Assembly (NCBI RefSeq): GCF_008831285.2
Contig: NC_045143.1
Span: 13,541,151-13,605,150 of the forward strand
Direction of reading: 5' to 3'
Source: Nymphaea colorata
Taxonomy: Eukaryota; Streptophyta; Magnoliopsida; Nymphaeales; Nymphaeaceae
DNA: 64,000 bases
Each line of letters begins with the position of its first letter. The stretch's first letter is position 1. The position numbers and the translations under genes are program-made. Below the pieces are notes generated by a model, which did not search any database, had not been told where the DNA came from, and saw only the letters and a program-made list of their open reading frames with translations. Shown here piece after piece: positions 55,195 to 64,000 of this stretch.

Positions 55195-55480
55195 CATCTA
55201 TATAAAAAAAGGAAAAATTTTGGTGGTTGCCCACACTAGCCTATGTGTATCACTGCTACTGATTGTCATAGTTGTCCACACCAGCCTATATGTATCTCCG
55301 CTACTGCGTGTCACCATAGACTGCAGCAGCAGTAGTTCAATATAGCTCGTCAAACAATTCTCCAACCACTGTACCTCCACCACCAGGTAGGGATTCATCC
55401 TAGCAACATCGACAATAATGTGAAACCACCTTGCCCCTTGCAGATTTAGAAGAATCGGTTTTTGACAAAAGAACTCCATC
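55195..55480 (-). other. Unidentified 93-aa frame with a short internal repeat
   Basis: The frame carries a repeated module (SSGDTYRLVWTT then SSDTHRLVWAT). The flank at 55102-55130 reads agtggcagagccagaaattt, a sequence common at plant repeat ends. Probably repeat-derived; no family recognised. Confidence 0.2.
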
Positions 55481-56499
55481 CCTTGAAGAGGGCCTCTGGA
55501 GCATCCTAGTAGCCACCTTCATCTTTCTCAGGATAAGCTTATCCGAAAATAAAATAAATCCATGCAATCAAACTTGTACTGATTGATGAAGAAGAAATCA
55601 GCTGATTATAGGCGGCCTCTGGAAAGCCAAAATGAAGTGTATGGAAGTTGTTAATTAATTGAAGAAATTAAGTCTCAAATTGGTTCACGATGTTATTTTG
55701 AGATGTTAATTCAATAGGCCAAATACTATGTGCGCTGCTGAATGCATGTGCAAGGACAAGCGTGAGTTGCAAAATCTAGTCTATAAAGTCACAGTATATC
55801 CTTAAATTTCCATGAAATTTGGTCAAGATTATTTAGTGATGCCTCTTGTGATATGATATAAAATCTTAAGTAGGAAGGCATCATTTTAGTATCCTTTCAG
55901 TCAGTTGTGCACGCATGTGTGTTTCTTTTAGTGTGCATATGGAAATGTAATTTTATAAAAGAGGGAGAAAGTAGAGAGGAAGAAGATAAACTATGCCATT
56001 TGAAAATTTCTCTAGCTCTGTTGATGGAGGAAGTTTTCATACCAAATATTTTGCACATTTGAAAAACTTTTCATCAGTTATCTTCTGTGAGAGATGGTTT
56101 TCTCTATTTTTTTTAACTTCTCCATTTTTCTATCATTTTTCCATTTTGAAGCATGATGTGGACTATGGAGGTGCTTCTCATCATTTATTGTCAGCATCTT
56201 TGGACTATTATTATTCATTGTGGCAATTGCAGCTCATACAATTCTTATGTCCAGTTTAGTTTCATAACTCTGATGGAATATAAGTAAATCCAAACTTCCA
56301 CGACAATTGAGCTGAAATTCCTGTTTGTGCCGTCGTTCTGAAAGCATCAGTTAAAGCATTGAATTATTTTTTCAAGCTCAGATGCATCCCAATAACTCAC
56401 AGAAATCCTGGTTATTTACTGTTTTCTCTTTATCCTAATTTTGTTATGTTGGTTGGACTAATTTGCAAATTTATTTTTACTCTTGGTTGCTGTTTGCAG

Positions 56500-56870
56500 G
56501 ATCCTGTCAAGGAGGAATAATGGACTGATAAGGAAAATGTAGCCTGTTGGATGTTTTGGAAATCAAATTGGGTCATGTAGTGGCGCTGCAACTTTGAGCT
56601 GACCCTTCTGTTATGATGGTGTCAGAGTGCTCTGCACAGCATGTATTTTCAGTTTCCTTAATGTTTTTAGCAACCATGGAACGACGGAGCTCGGGTTATA
56701 CATAAACGGCCAAGTGCCGTGCCATGCTAAGGCAGTTTTCTGTAAAACCACTGATCAGAAGTTTGATAATACATACTGCTTTTGGGATCCTTTCATGAAT
56801 TCCCCAGTTGGTTTGGATCAGCTACTGTTTGTTTTCTTTTGCAAAATTAGTTAAAATATTTTGTTGTGCG
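56500..56870 (+). other. Candidate terminal 3'-UTR exon
   Basis: After the tgtttgcag acceptor at 56499 the sequence has mixed composition and no long frame (a 75-aa frame at 56627-56854 shows no family signal). It could be the 3'-UTR exon of the 275-aa gene. There is no homology support; the end is approximate. Confidence 0.25.
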
Positions 56871-57626
56871 ATGTCCGTTTGCTTCGTAAACTCGTGTTTT
56901 AGATCAATGTGAACCGACTTTCTCATTATACCATATTCCCTACACTTGAGGGCTTGGGTCCATCTCTCCAAATTACTGAAAAAGGAGAGGGAGAGAAGGA
57001 CCCACTTGTTTTCTGCAAGTATGATTCTAAAAAGGCTTCGATGGCCCGTGGTTCATATAGTTAAAAAGGAGACCACTGAAAAAGAGAAGTTTACATGGCA
57101 TGCACGGCTTTGCACTCGAACTAACTTTGTTAAATTTATGTACCTATTGGACGGCAGCCCTACTTTTGAACATTATTCAGCACCACGGCGCCAGCACCAA
57201 CTAATGCACAGGGTGCGTCTCCCTCGTCGCATTAAAAAAAATGTTTGGTAAGAGCATTGCTTTCTTATAACATGAACTAGAAGACCATCATCTTCTTGTT
57301 TTGATAGCATTTTGCTTGTTATATTTATGAACATCTCCAGTCGTAACATATCAATTGGAACAAGAACAAGTTTTAAGAACATAGTGTTTTTATAGGAATA
57401 TATTTACAGAATTTTCTTTTACCAAACAATCTCTTGCGGAAGCAATATACAAATTTGGAATGTTCCCCTATTTAGTGGCTCTTCTAAAATTATAGCATGA
57501 ATGAGGTCAAGTTTCATTTGGATATACTCCGAAGAAAACCTCTATGAATGCTCGACCTGATCATGGAGTAGATTGCTGAGGTGTTGTAAGCATGTGAGCT
57601 CATCTTCATGAGTGCCTTTTTTTTCA
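56870..57626. other. Intergenic, no gene seen
   Basis: Frames at 56946-57251 (plus) and 57173-57382 (minus) overlap and show no known family. Nothing else is visible. Confidence 0.4.
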
Positions 57627-57634
57627 TTTTGCAA
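57627..57634 (+). repeat. hAT target-site duplication, left copy
   Basis: TTTTGCAA, identical to the right copy and flush with the terminal inverted repeat. Confidence 0.9.
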
Positions 57635-58670
57635 TAGGCCTGGGCATCGGGCCGGGGCCGGCCCGACCCAATTTGGAAGTGCCATTAAGAAACGGGCCCG
57701 ATCTAACTGGCCCGCTACCCGGTTCACAGGTCGGGCCGGGTCAGGTACCGGGCCTCGTCTTCCCAGTCCGAGGCCGGGCCCGGGCTGGGTACTGGGCCTC
57801 GTCTTCCCAGTCCGTCGCTTGGCCTGGGTGTTTTTAAATTGATAGACAGGTTGGGTTTCAATTTATGTATACATTTACGAGGACTGCAACACAAAATAAA
57901 AAAGAAACAATATACTTTCTCAATGCACTACTTCAAAATAAAGATTATTCCATGGCTTGGGATGCACCAATCACTTGAATATGAAAAGCAACTTGCCTCA
58001 TAGATAGAAGGAGGCAATGAATCAGTAGGTCTACACAAGGAAGATCACCACATACAAGGAACCATTCGTTGTTCATAAATAGTTATGATCTCTCAAACCT
58101 CTTGATCATTCAATACATTAAACCGAGTTCATTATGACATGTTCATAAATAAGTAAATAAATCCACCTATTCATGAGAGAGAGAGAGACTCATAGTATTT
58201 GTATAGTATTGTTGCTATTGAACAAGGAAGACAAACAAGTAATATTTGAGAGCAGCCAATAAGTAGGTAACAACAAAAACTAAAATTTAAATGGTTCATC
58301 AGCAGAGTTTGAAATCAAAGTAAACATCTTCAGAGTTTGAAATCAAAGTAAACATCTTCAGAGTCCATCAACAACCTAGAAAAGTCCATATGAAAATATG
58401 CAATTTAACATGAAAAAGGAAATGCTAATAAACATTCCCAGGTGCTTGTCTGCAAGCATATGTGAGTTGAGAGAGAGAGAGAGCAACTTAAAGGTCATGC
58501 ATAGAATACTAGACACTATAAATTAATAAAAAATTTACCATAATAATCATGCATTGGATTAACTTTTCTTGTCAGAATGGTGCTCTGCATCATGAGAACT
58601 ATAACACATATTAATTTAAGCAGACTACTATGTTAATATGTAAAATAAATTAGATTGAACTTTGAACAAC

Positions 58671-60547
58671 TTACATTTTACACAAGTTTCTTGTATCACG
58701 AATCCAACTCTGTGTGCATATTAATGATTTTACATGTTCAAGAGTAGTTGACCATCGATAATCAGTAAGAATTCTTTCTGATATACTAAATGCAGATTTT
58801 GAAGTAACTATAGATACATAAATGACTAATACATCTTGAACTATTTTTGCTACAATTTTATATTTGTTTTCATTTGATGCTACAAGAGATATAGAACTGA
58901 AGTAAGCTTTAAACCCATATCTAGTGATACTTTTATATTCTTCCGTTGCAATCATGGTACTAGTGGATGCATTGCCCCTTTGCATATTACTTATGTCACT
59001 ATCATCATACATATTTTTGTACTCAACATATAATTCATGAAAGATGCTCTTTATATCTTCATATTTGACTATTGCATCACTTTTGTCCATATCATCAAGC
59101 AAATACTTCAAGTATAACAATTTGAACCTAGGATCCAAAACAAATGCAATTGCAAAGAGAATATTATATCTCTTGAAGTATTTGTCAAATTTTTCTTGCA
59201 TTTTGTATATCAATGCCCATATATGTTCATTTGATGTTCCACGATCTATACGCAATTGATGGTAAATTGATAAAATTTTCTTAAATATAAGATTAGATGT
59301 TACCTGCTTAGAGGTAGATAATAGATTTGTTGCATTATAGAATACCTTTAAAAACTGACATACATTAGATGCATGAAACCACTAATCCTAAGAAGGCAAA
59401 CATGCATAATTAGGATCACACACTGCCAAATGTTGAAAGACATCTTTGAATAACAATTCATCTCTCATCATTATAAGTGTAGAATTCCATTGAGTAGGAA
59501 CATCATAGTTTAAACTTTTTTTTTCATCCAAACCCATTGCCTTTACACATTGCTTGAAAGCATGTAGTCATTTTGGTGATCCCCTTACATATTTGACACT
59601 GTCACGAATTTTTGAAATTGTATTATCCATATCATTCATTTCATCCTTAACCATTAAATTTAAAATATGTGCACCACAACAAATATGAAAGTATTCATCT
59701 CTCAATGGAAATGAAATATTGTTTTTTCTTTCTATAGTTCTTCTTAGTAAACTTATTCCATTATCATTTGCTGAACAATTATCAACAGTAACAGAAAATA
59801 ACTTCAATTGAATTTCCCACTTAGTAGTAATGCACTCTGATAAAACGTCACATATACAACTTGCATTAAGTGGTGGAGGCACATGTACAAAATTAAGTAT
59901 ATGAGAGTGCAATTGTCAATCTGTATCAATATATTGGGTTGTCAAGCATAAGTATCCTAATGTCTATTGTAAGAACCACATATCAAATGTCAATGAAACC
60001 TGCTGCACGTGATTATTTAAAAGTCATTGATATCTCATTTTTTCAGTCTTGAACATTAATTGAACCTCTTTTGTGAGTGTTTTTCTAGAAAATAGAACAA
60101 ACCTTGAATTGCAAGCCTTTAGAAGATCATTATGATATTCATATTATGCAAAACTGAAAGGAAGTCCATGTATTATTGCACACTTAGCCATACATTTTTT
60201 TATAGTCTCCATATCAAATTTATGTAGACATAAAGAAGTGTTACCAGATTCACTAACTCCAATTGCCAAAGTTCGTTATTTTCCATCAAATATTTTTTTT
60301 GGGCACAAGTATCTCTATGTCGTTTTAAGTGGCTCATACAATTACAACTATGTCCACTAAATCGTTCACTATAATGATTGCATTTTGCATACTCTTTTCC
60401 CTTAAATTGTACTAATGTGAAGTCCTTCCATACTTCTGAAGTTCTTTTCCTCTTGGATTCAACTTCCTTTTCAGTAGATGAAAACAATTCATTCTCCTCC
60501 ATATCTGCCATCAGACGATATTCTTCATTCCTAGAGTGGGAAAACAT
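58671..60547 (-). pseudogene. hAT transposase (BED finger, DDE core, C-terminal dimerisation domain), broken
   Basis: hAT transposases cut and paste the element. N-terminal BED-type finger (60547-60380): WKDFTLV, then AKCNHYSERF and HLKRHRDTC; the second zinc Cys is replaced by Tyr. An acceptor-like cccactctag lies just before GAATGAAG at about 60532, and the likely start is ATG 60511. Core pieces: LTFDMW (about 59980, first catalytic Asp region) and FSVTVDNCSANDN (about 59780, second Asp region), followed by YFHICCGAHILNLMVKD. C-terminal part (58671-59255): LDPRFKLLYL and SKSAFSISERILTDYRWS, the dimerisation block, ending LICTQSWI. At least four stops or shifts separate the pieces. The family resembles plant RICESLEEPER/DAYSLEEPER-type hAT proteins; the exact clade is unclear. 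Confidence 0.85.
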
Positions 60548-60639
60548 AACTTAATGTTTGAATGGAATCCAAACAACCTAAGCACATGAAATGATTCAAC
60601 TCTTAAAAATGAAATGATTTAATTTTAAGCAACATAGAA

Positions 60640-60881
60640 GTAATCTAATATGTAGGGAAGTTATGCTGTATTAGAGTCAAACAATGCATTTTTAACAGTG
60701 AAAATGAAAATTCACCTTCAAAGACCAAAAAGCTCGCACGGCAAGTCTCACAAAAATCTTCTAATACGATGTGCACACAAGGAACAACAAGTGTCGACAA
60801 GATTGCACAACACAAAAATAAAGCTTCTGAGCACTTGATCCACATGGACTTATGGGCATTGTTGTCATCATCATCATCAGA
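60640..60881 (-). other. Possible leader exon between cyclin-T exons and transposase
   Basis: An acceptor-like tgtctttag precedes 60881 and a donor-like GAAGgtgaat lies near 60712. The open frame contains CSEALFLCCAIL and VLEDFCETCRASF. Weak resemblance to the next cyclin-T segment (ALFLAAK-type) is not convincing. Confidence 0.2.
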
Positions 60882-61180
60882 CTAAAGACAATAATAAATA
60901 ATCAACACTAAGTCTTCCACATTATGAATCATCTTTCTTAAATCCTTCATTTGTAAATCTATATAGTTGTTTAATTTCAAACAGAAGAAAATATCATAGA
61001 CCATCAAGCATGAAACACTACAAGAGCTAGAATAATTCAGAACATTTGACATAGACACTACAATATAAGTTAAATAAGATGCCAAACACATTTCTGTCAG
61101 ACTAGTTACAATAAAATCATTTATCATAATATATATATATATATATATGTCAATAGAAGAAAAAGTCACCAGGAACTCAC

Positions 61181-62501
61181 AAATCGTTCATGGCAAGCAT
61201 GAGAATGATGAAAAAAGAACCGATGGCAAAGGACAATTGCAGTTCCAATTGTGGTTTGAGGCCTATAAATATTAGCAATGCATTGATAGAAATTAAAACA
61301 GACAAAAACCATATTTTTAATGAGTTAACTCTACTGGTAGGACAGACAAGACTATGCAACTATAGCAGAATGAACATAATGAAGTGTCATCCAAAATATT
61401 GTGATTGAAAGTGAGAAGTGAGAAGTGCATAGCCGAACTTGGAAGTGATTAGAAATCAGTTTCCTAAGGCACGTGATGATGTCCCAAGCTTCTTTATTTT
61501 AAAAATCACCAAATGACCACAAGCAAGTATCTAGAAACGTGATTTTTCTGCAAACGAACACAAGTAGATCCTTCATACACAAACTGGCTATCTTCTGTAA
61601 GTATAGTAACCCTAAACTGGTAAGACCGCAAACCCACCCACCTCCATTTTCCATCAATATCTGAGACAACATTATAGCATGCAGAAAGACCTCAGAGTTC
61701 GAAACATGGAGTATCACTACACACTTTCATGATTTAAGTAACAATGACCTTTCATTCAGATGTCTCCACATTAAAATTCAAAAAGCATGTGTGTCTTGTT
61801 GGCAAAAGCCTTGAACACTGCCTAGGCAAAATCTGGCCCTAGGAGGACGAGGCACATGTAAGGGGTCACATAAAAACCAATAAAACATGGTCCTATTAAG
61901 ATGCACAACAAAACCGAAGCATTTCAAGAAAATCTATAGCTATCAACTTATAGGAACAAGGTAATCAAAAGCCATGATGACATAATATAGATATCTTAGA
62001 CATTTCATGACATGACGTAAAATTAAGATAAACGATTCCCTCATGGAGCCATGCTTTAGAGAATTTACAGAAAAACAAAAGGGGACTTCTGCAATTCAAA
62101 TTGCAGTAGCCCCTTTAGAAAAGAAAAGGAAAACCTCAAACTAGGTAAAACTTTTTAACCAAGCAGAGAGAATTAGTTAATGCAGTGTCCTAAGACGTCC
62201 CAAATCAGCTTAGCCATCAAGGCCTCTCGAATTAGGACAAATACTTATAAGTTTTTAACTATTATAAAAGGGAACAAAGAAACAACGACAAATCATGCAC
62301 TTTTCCACATATAAAAGATGAAACAGAACAAGATTATAAAAATCCACCAAAAAACTTAACAAATTAAAATCTCGAATACTCACAATTCTAGCCGCAGTCC
62401 AACGATTTTGAAGGAAAGAACAATATGAATATTTCAAATATGTTTCCCTATTTGAATCGATGCCATCTTTCCTTGAAGGAGAACACCGTTCAAGATCTTC
62501 C
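61181..62501 (-). pseudogene. Two captured exons of a cyclin-T-like gene inside the hAT element
   Basis: Exon A, 62501-62384 (minus): EDLERCSPSRKDGID, then ETYLKYSYCSFLQN, then, after one extra base, VGLRLEL. Exon B, 61262-61181: PQTTIGTAIVLCHRFF, then HSHACHERF. Between them is a spliceable intron (GAATT then gtgagt; tttatag then GCCTCAA), and the split Leu codon is restored across it. SPSRKDGID...YCSFLQ...PQxTIxTAIxxCHRFF...SHA is the start of the plant cyclin-T cyclin box (partner of CDK9-like kinases in transcription elongation). Upstream WYFSR and all later cyclin-box exons are absent or unrecognisable, and the frameshift disables exon A. The parent gene is not in this window. Being bounded by the hAT ends makes this a transposon capture. 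Confidence 0.75.
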
Positions 62502-62659
62502 CTAGAAACATAAGCACGTCAACATAGGCATCATAAGCACGTCATACACGAGCTCATCCTTGCAGTAAAACTCATGAGTTTGGAACTCAACCAGCAGTTT
62601 CTCTATCATCTGAAACTAAATACACCAAAAAGAAAGAGGGCACACACCAAAAAATATTG

Positions 62660-62870
62660 AGCTGGGATCAAAGAGCAAAGAAACTAACTATTTGGGTGGT
62701 GGACTGGAGGTTGACGGCGGCTGTGGCAGACCGGCGACGGTGCGGCGATCGTGGTGGTGGCTCAACTCTTTCTCTTTTCAAAGACCAAACAAAAACCCTA
62801 ACTAATGCGTCGAAATGTTTTTTGTTCGAAATAGTTCGGTTTGACTTAACAGGCCAAATGGGCCTCAACG
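62660..62870 (-). promoter_or_regulatory. GC-richer leader of the hAT element
   Basis: The minus strand reads like a plant 5'-UTR: gttagggttttt, AG-rich, then a CACC/GCCG-rich stretch. It sits just inside the right subterminal repeats, upstream of the cyclin exons and transposase, where an element or captured promoter would be. The 66-75-aa frames here overlap on both strands. Confidence 0.35.
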
Positions 62871-63020
62871 GGCCGATTTGTTAACCCAGACCTGGCCTGT
62901 TATGATGTCAGGCCGGGCCGGGCACAACGGGTTAAAGCCCGACTCAAAAATTTAAGGCCCGTACCCGGGCCTGCACCAGGCCAGGTACCCGGTGGTGGCC
63001 GAGCTTGACGCCCAGGCCTA

Positions 63021-63028
63021 TTTTGCAA
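63021..63028 (+). repeat. hAT target-site duplication, right copy
   Basis: TTTTGCAA, identical to the left copy and flush with the terminal inverted repeat. Confidence 0.9.
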
Positions 63029-64000
63029 TCATTTTTGTTCGTTTTTGCAAATGTGATTACCCAAAGGTTCGTAAGCTTTCTTTTTATATTATTGCAAATA
63101 CCTTATCATGCTTGGGATGACTTCAATTGAAGGATGGTCCAAAAGGAATATAGTATCCTTGGTCAAAAGGTGCTTTGGTTGGAGGTCCTTCCATACTATG
63201 AGAGAAGGAAAAATGTACTGAAGCATTTTTTTTTTTGAAAAATCTATTGAAGCATTTCTTTCTATTGATGCATTTAGTGGTGTTAGGCAAACATATTCCA
63301 TTGGTTCTGTGAATATTCCAACAATACAATGTTGGCAATGTTTTGATGAAGTTCACTTTAGAAGTTACTAAGTGATCACTAGTGTGCTCGAAAACAGACA
63401 AATCAACAATGTTAGGGACTTGCTATAAAAAATACTTTTTGTTTTGCTACTATAAACTATGAACACCTTTAGTAATTTGCTGCTGCTAGACATCACTATA
63501 AACAATGAGACATAAAATGCGTTTAGCAGCAAGTGCATGCGTCTCCTTGCTTTGTAAGCAACTTGGTGCTTGGAGTTGACCATTTTAAAGAATGGTTGGG
63601 GGCTGACTAATAGTGACTCGCAAAAGCAACATCAACAATTCCTTAATAATGTAACAAGCATGAAAAATAGCAACTTGCAAATCTCAAATAACTAACTATT
63701 GACTTGCAAAAGCAGAATTAGCAGTTCATCAATGACTATATGCTGACAATTGTGTCCAGATGCGACTATCAAGTTGCAAATACATGTGCACATGCAAGTC
63801 GAAAATGTGCACTTGTAGCTTTGCCAAGTTTTGGTCGTGGCTCCCCCCTCCCCACCCCCTCCTTTTTTTCCGCATGAGTTTTCTAAGTATTAAACCATGT
63901 AGGTTATTCCTTACATGTTATTCAAGATTGTCTTGTCATGAAAATAGTGAAACCTTCTTATCTTTCTTTTATCATTCCCATTTCTCCCATCTTCCATGGC
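63029..64000. other. Intergenic, no gene seen
   Basis: AT-rich flank of the hAT insertion. Short repeats of caacttgcaaat/gacttgcaaaag type occur at 63640-63790. No exon recognised. Confidence 0.4.

Larger units (their letters stand above)
50637..56499 (+). other. Candidate 5.9-kb intron in the 3'-UTR of the 275-aa gene
   Basis: Twenty bases after the TAA stop there is a canonical donor (CATGAG then gtaact, at 50637). The best acceptor downstream is a pyrimidine-rich tract ending tgtttgcag at 56499. The interval holds a MITE (51282-51729), a truncated copia element (about 52380-54983) and microsatellites, and no coding exon I can recognise. Joining these ends is inference; an earlier poly(A) site near 50.7 kb is the main alternative. 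Confidence 0.35.
57635..63020 (-). mobile_element. Full-length hAT transposon, 5386 bp, with intact ends and captured gene exons
   Basis: The left end is TAGGCCTGGGC and the right end GCCCAGGCCTA: 11-bp perfect terminal inverted repeats. Both sides continue into GC-rich subterminal DNA dense in GGGCCGGGC and GGTACC motifs, as in many plant hAT elements. TTTTGCAA occurs immediately outside each end (57627-57634 and 63021-63028), the 8-bp target duplication expected of hAT. Inside, read on the minus strand: a GC-richer leader (about 62870-62670), two cyclin-T-like exons (62501-62384 and 61262-61181), and a broken hAT transposase (60547-58671). It contains two 28-bp tandem copies (58303-58358). 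The transposase is dead, so the copy could move only with help in trans. Confidence 0.88.

Noticed and set aside
60640-60881. Third captured cyclin-T exon
   Set aside because: Only a short ALFL-type resemblance, with an unrelated Asp-rich start; kept as a possible leader exon, not as cyclin.

Overview
The window is nuclear DNA of a flowering plant. It is AT-rich and crowded with microsatellites, MITEs and broken LTR retrotransposons. Only two host genes can be supported: a 19-coding-exon gene of a plant-specific family, and a compact single-exon gene in a GC-richer island. I cannot name the species. Introns swollen by transposons (one of 10.4 kb) point to a large-intron angiosperm.

Layout. 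1-8 kb: remains of a Ty3/gypsy element (integrase to chromodomain, about 1.9-3.1 kb), a 142-bp tandem duplication, and otherwise featureless DNA. 8.1-38.0 kb, minus strand: a complete plant EFR3-like gene (EFOP / SEMI-ROLLED LEAF2 family) of 1016 codons. All 19 coding exons were joined by hand with GT-AG borders and consistent phases, and there is a probable 5'-UTR exon at 37.8-38.0 kb. Its introns carry a copia RNase H fragment, a BED-type hAT remnant, microsatellites and a nest of small inverted-repeat elements. 38-49.6 kb: intergenic repeats, including a small hAT-like MITE and an LTR-like region. 49.8-50.6 kb, plus strand: an intact 275-aa gene for a predicted organelle-targeted membrane protein. 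It probably continues through a 5.9-kb 3'-UTR intron to about 56.5 kb; that intron holds a MITE and a truncated copia element with an intact-looking LTR and primer-binding site. 57.6-63.0 kb: a full-length hAT transposon with 11-bp terminal inverted repeats and a perfect 8-bp target duplication. It contains a broken transposase gene and, upstream of it, two consecutive exons of a cyclin-T-like gene.

Most notable points: (1) the hAT element appears to be a Pack-type transposon that captured cyclin-T exons; (2) a 209-bp MITE at 44.8 kb shares its termini; (3) two related MITE groups ending in TGTCACA have at least eight copies here, six of them between 31.8 and 34.9 kb; (4) the EFR3-like gene contains a 26-nt exon-like sequence that would truncate the protein if spliced in, and a duplicated copy of the start of coding exon 3.

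The EFR3-like protein is expected to anchor the phosphatidylinositol 4-kinase alpha complex at the plasma membrane. The second gene has no known link to it. Nothing suggests the host genes form a pathway; the other elements are mobile DNA.
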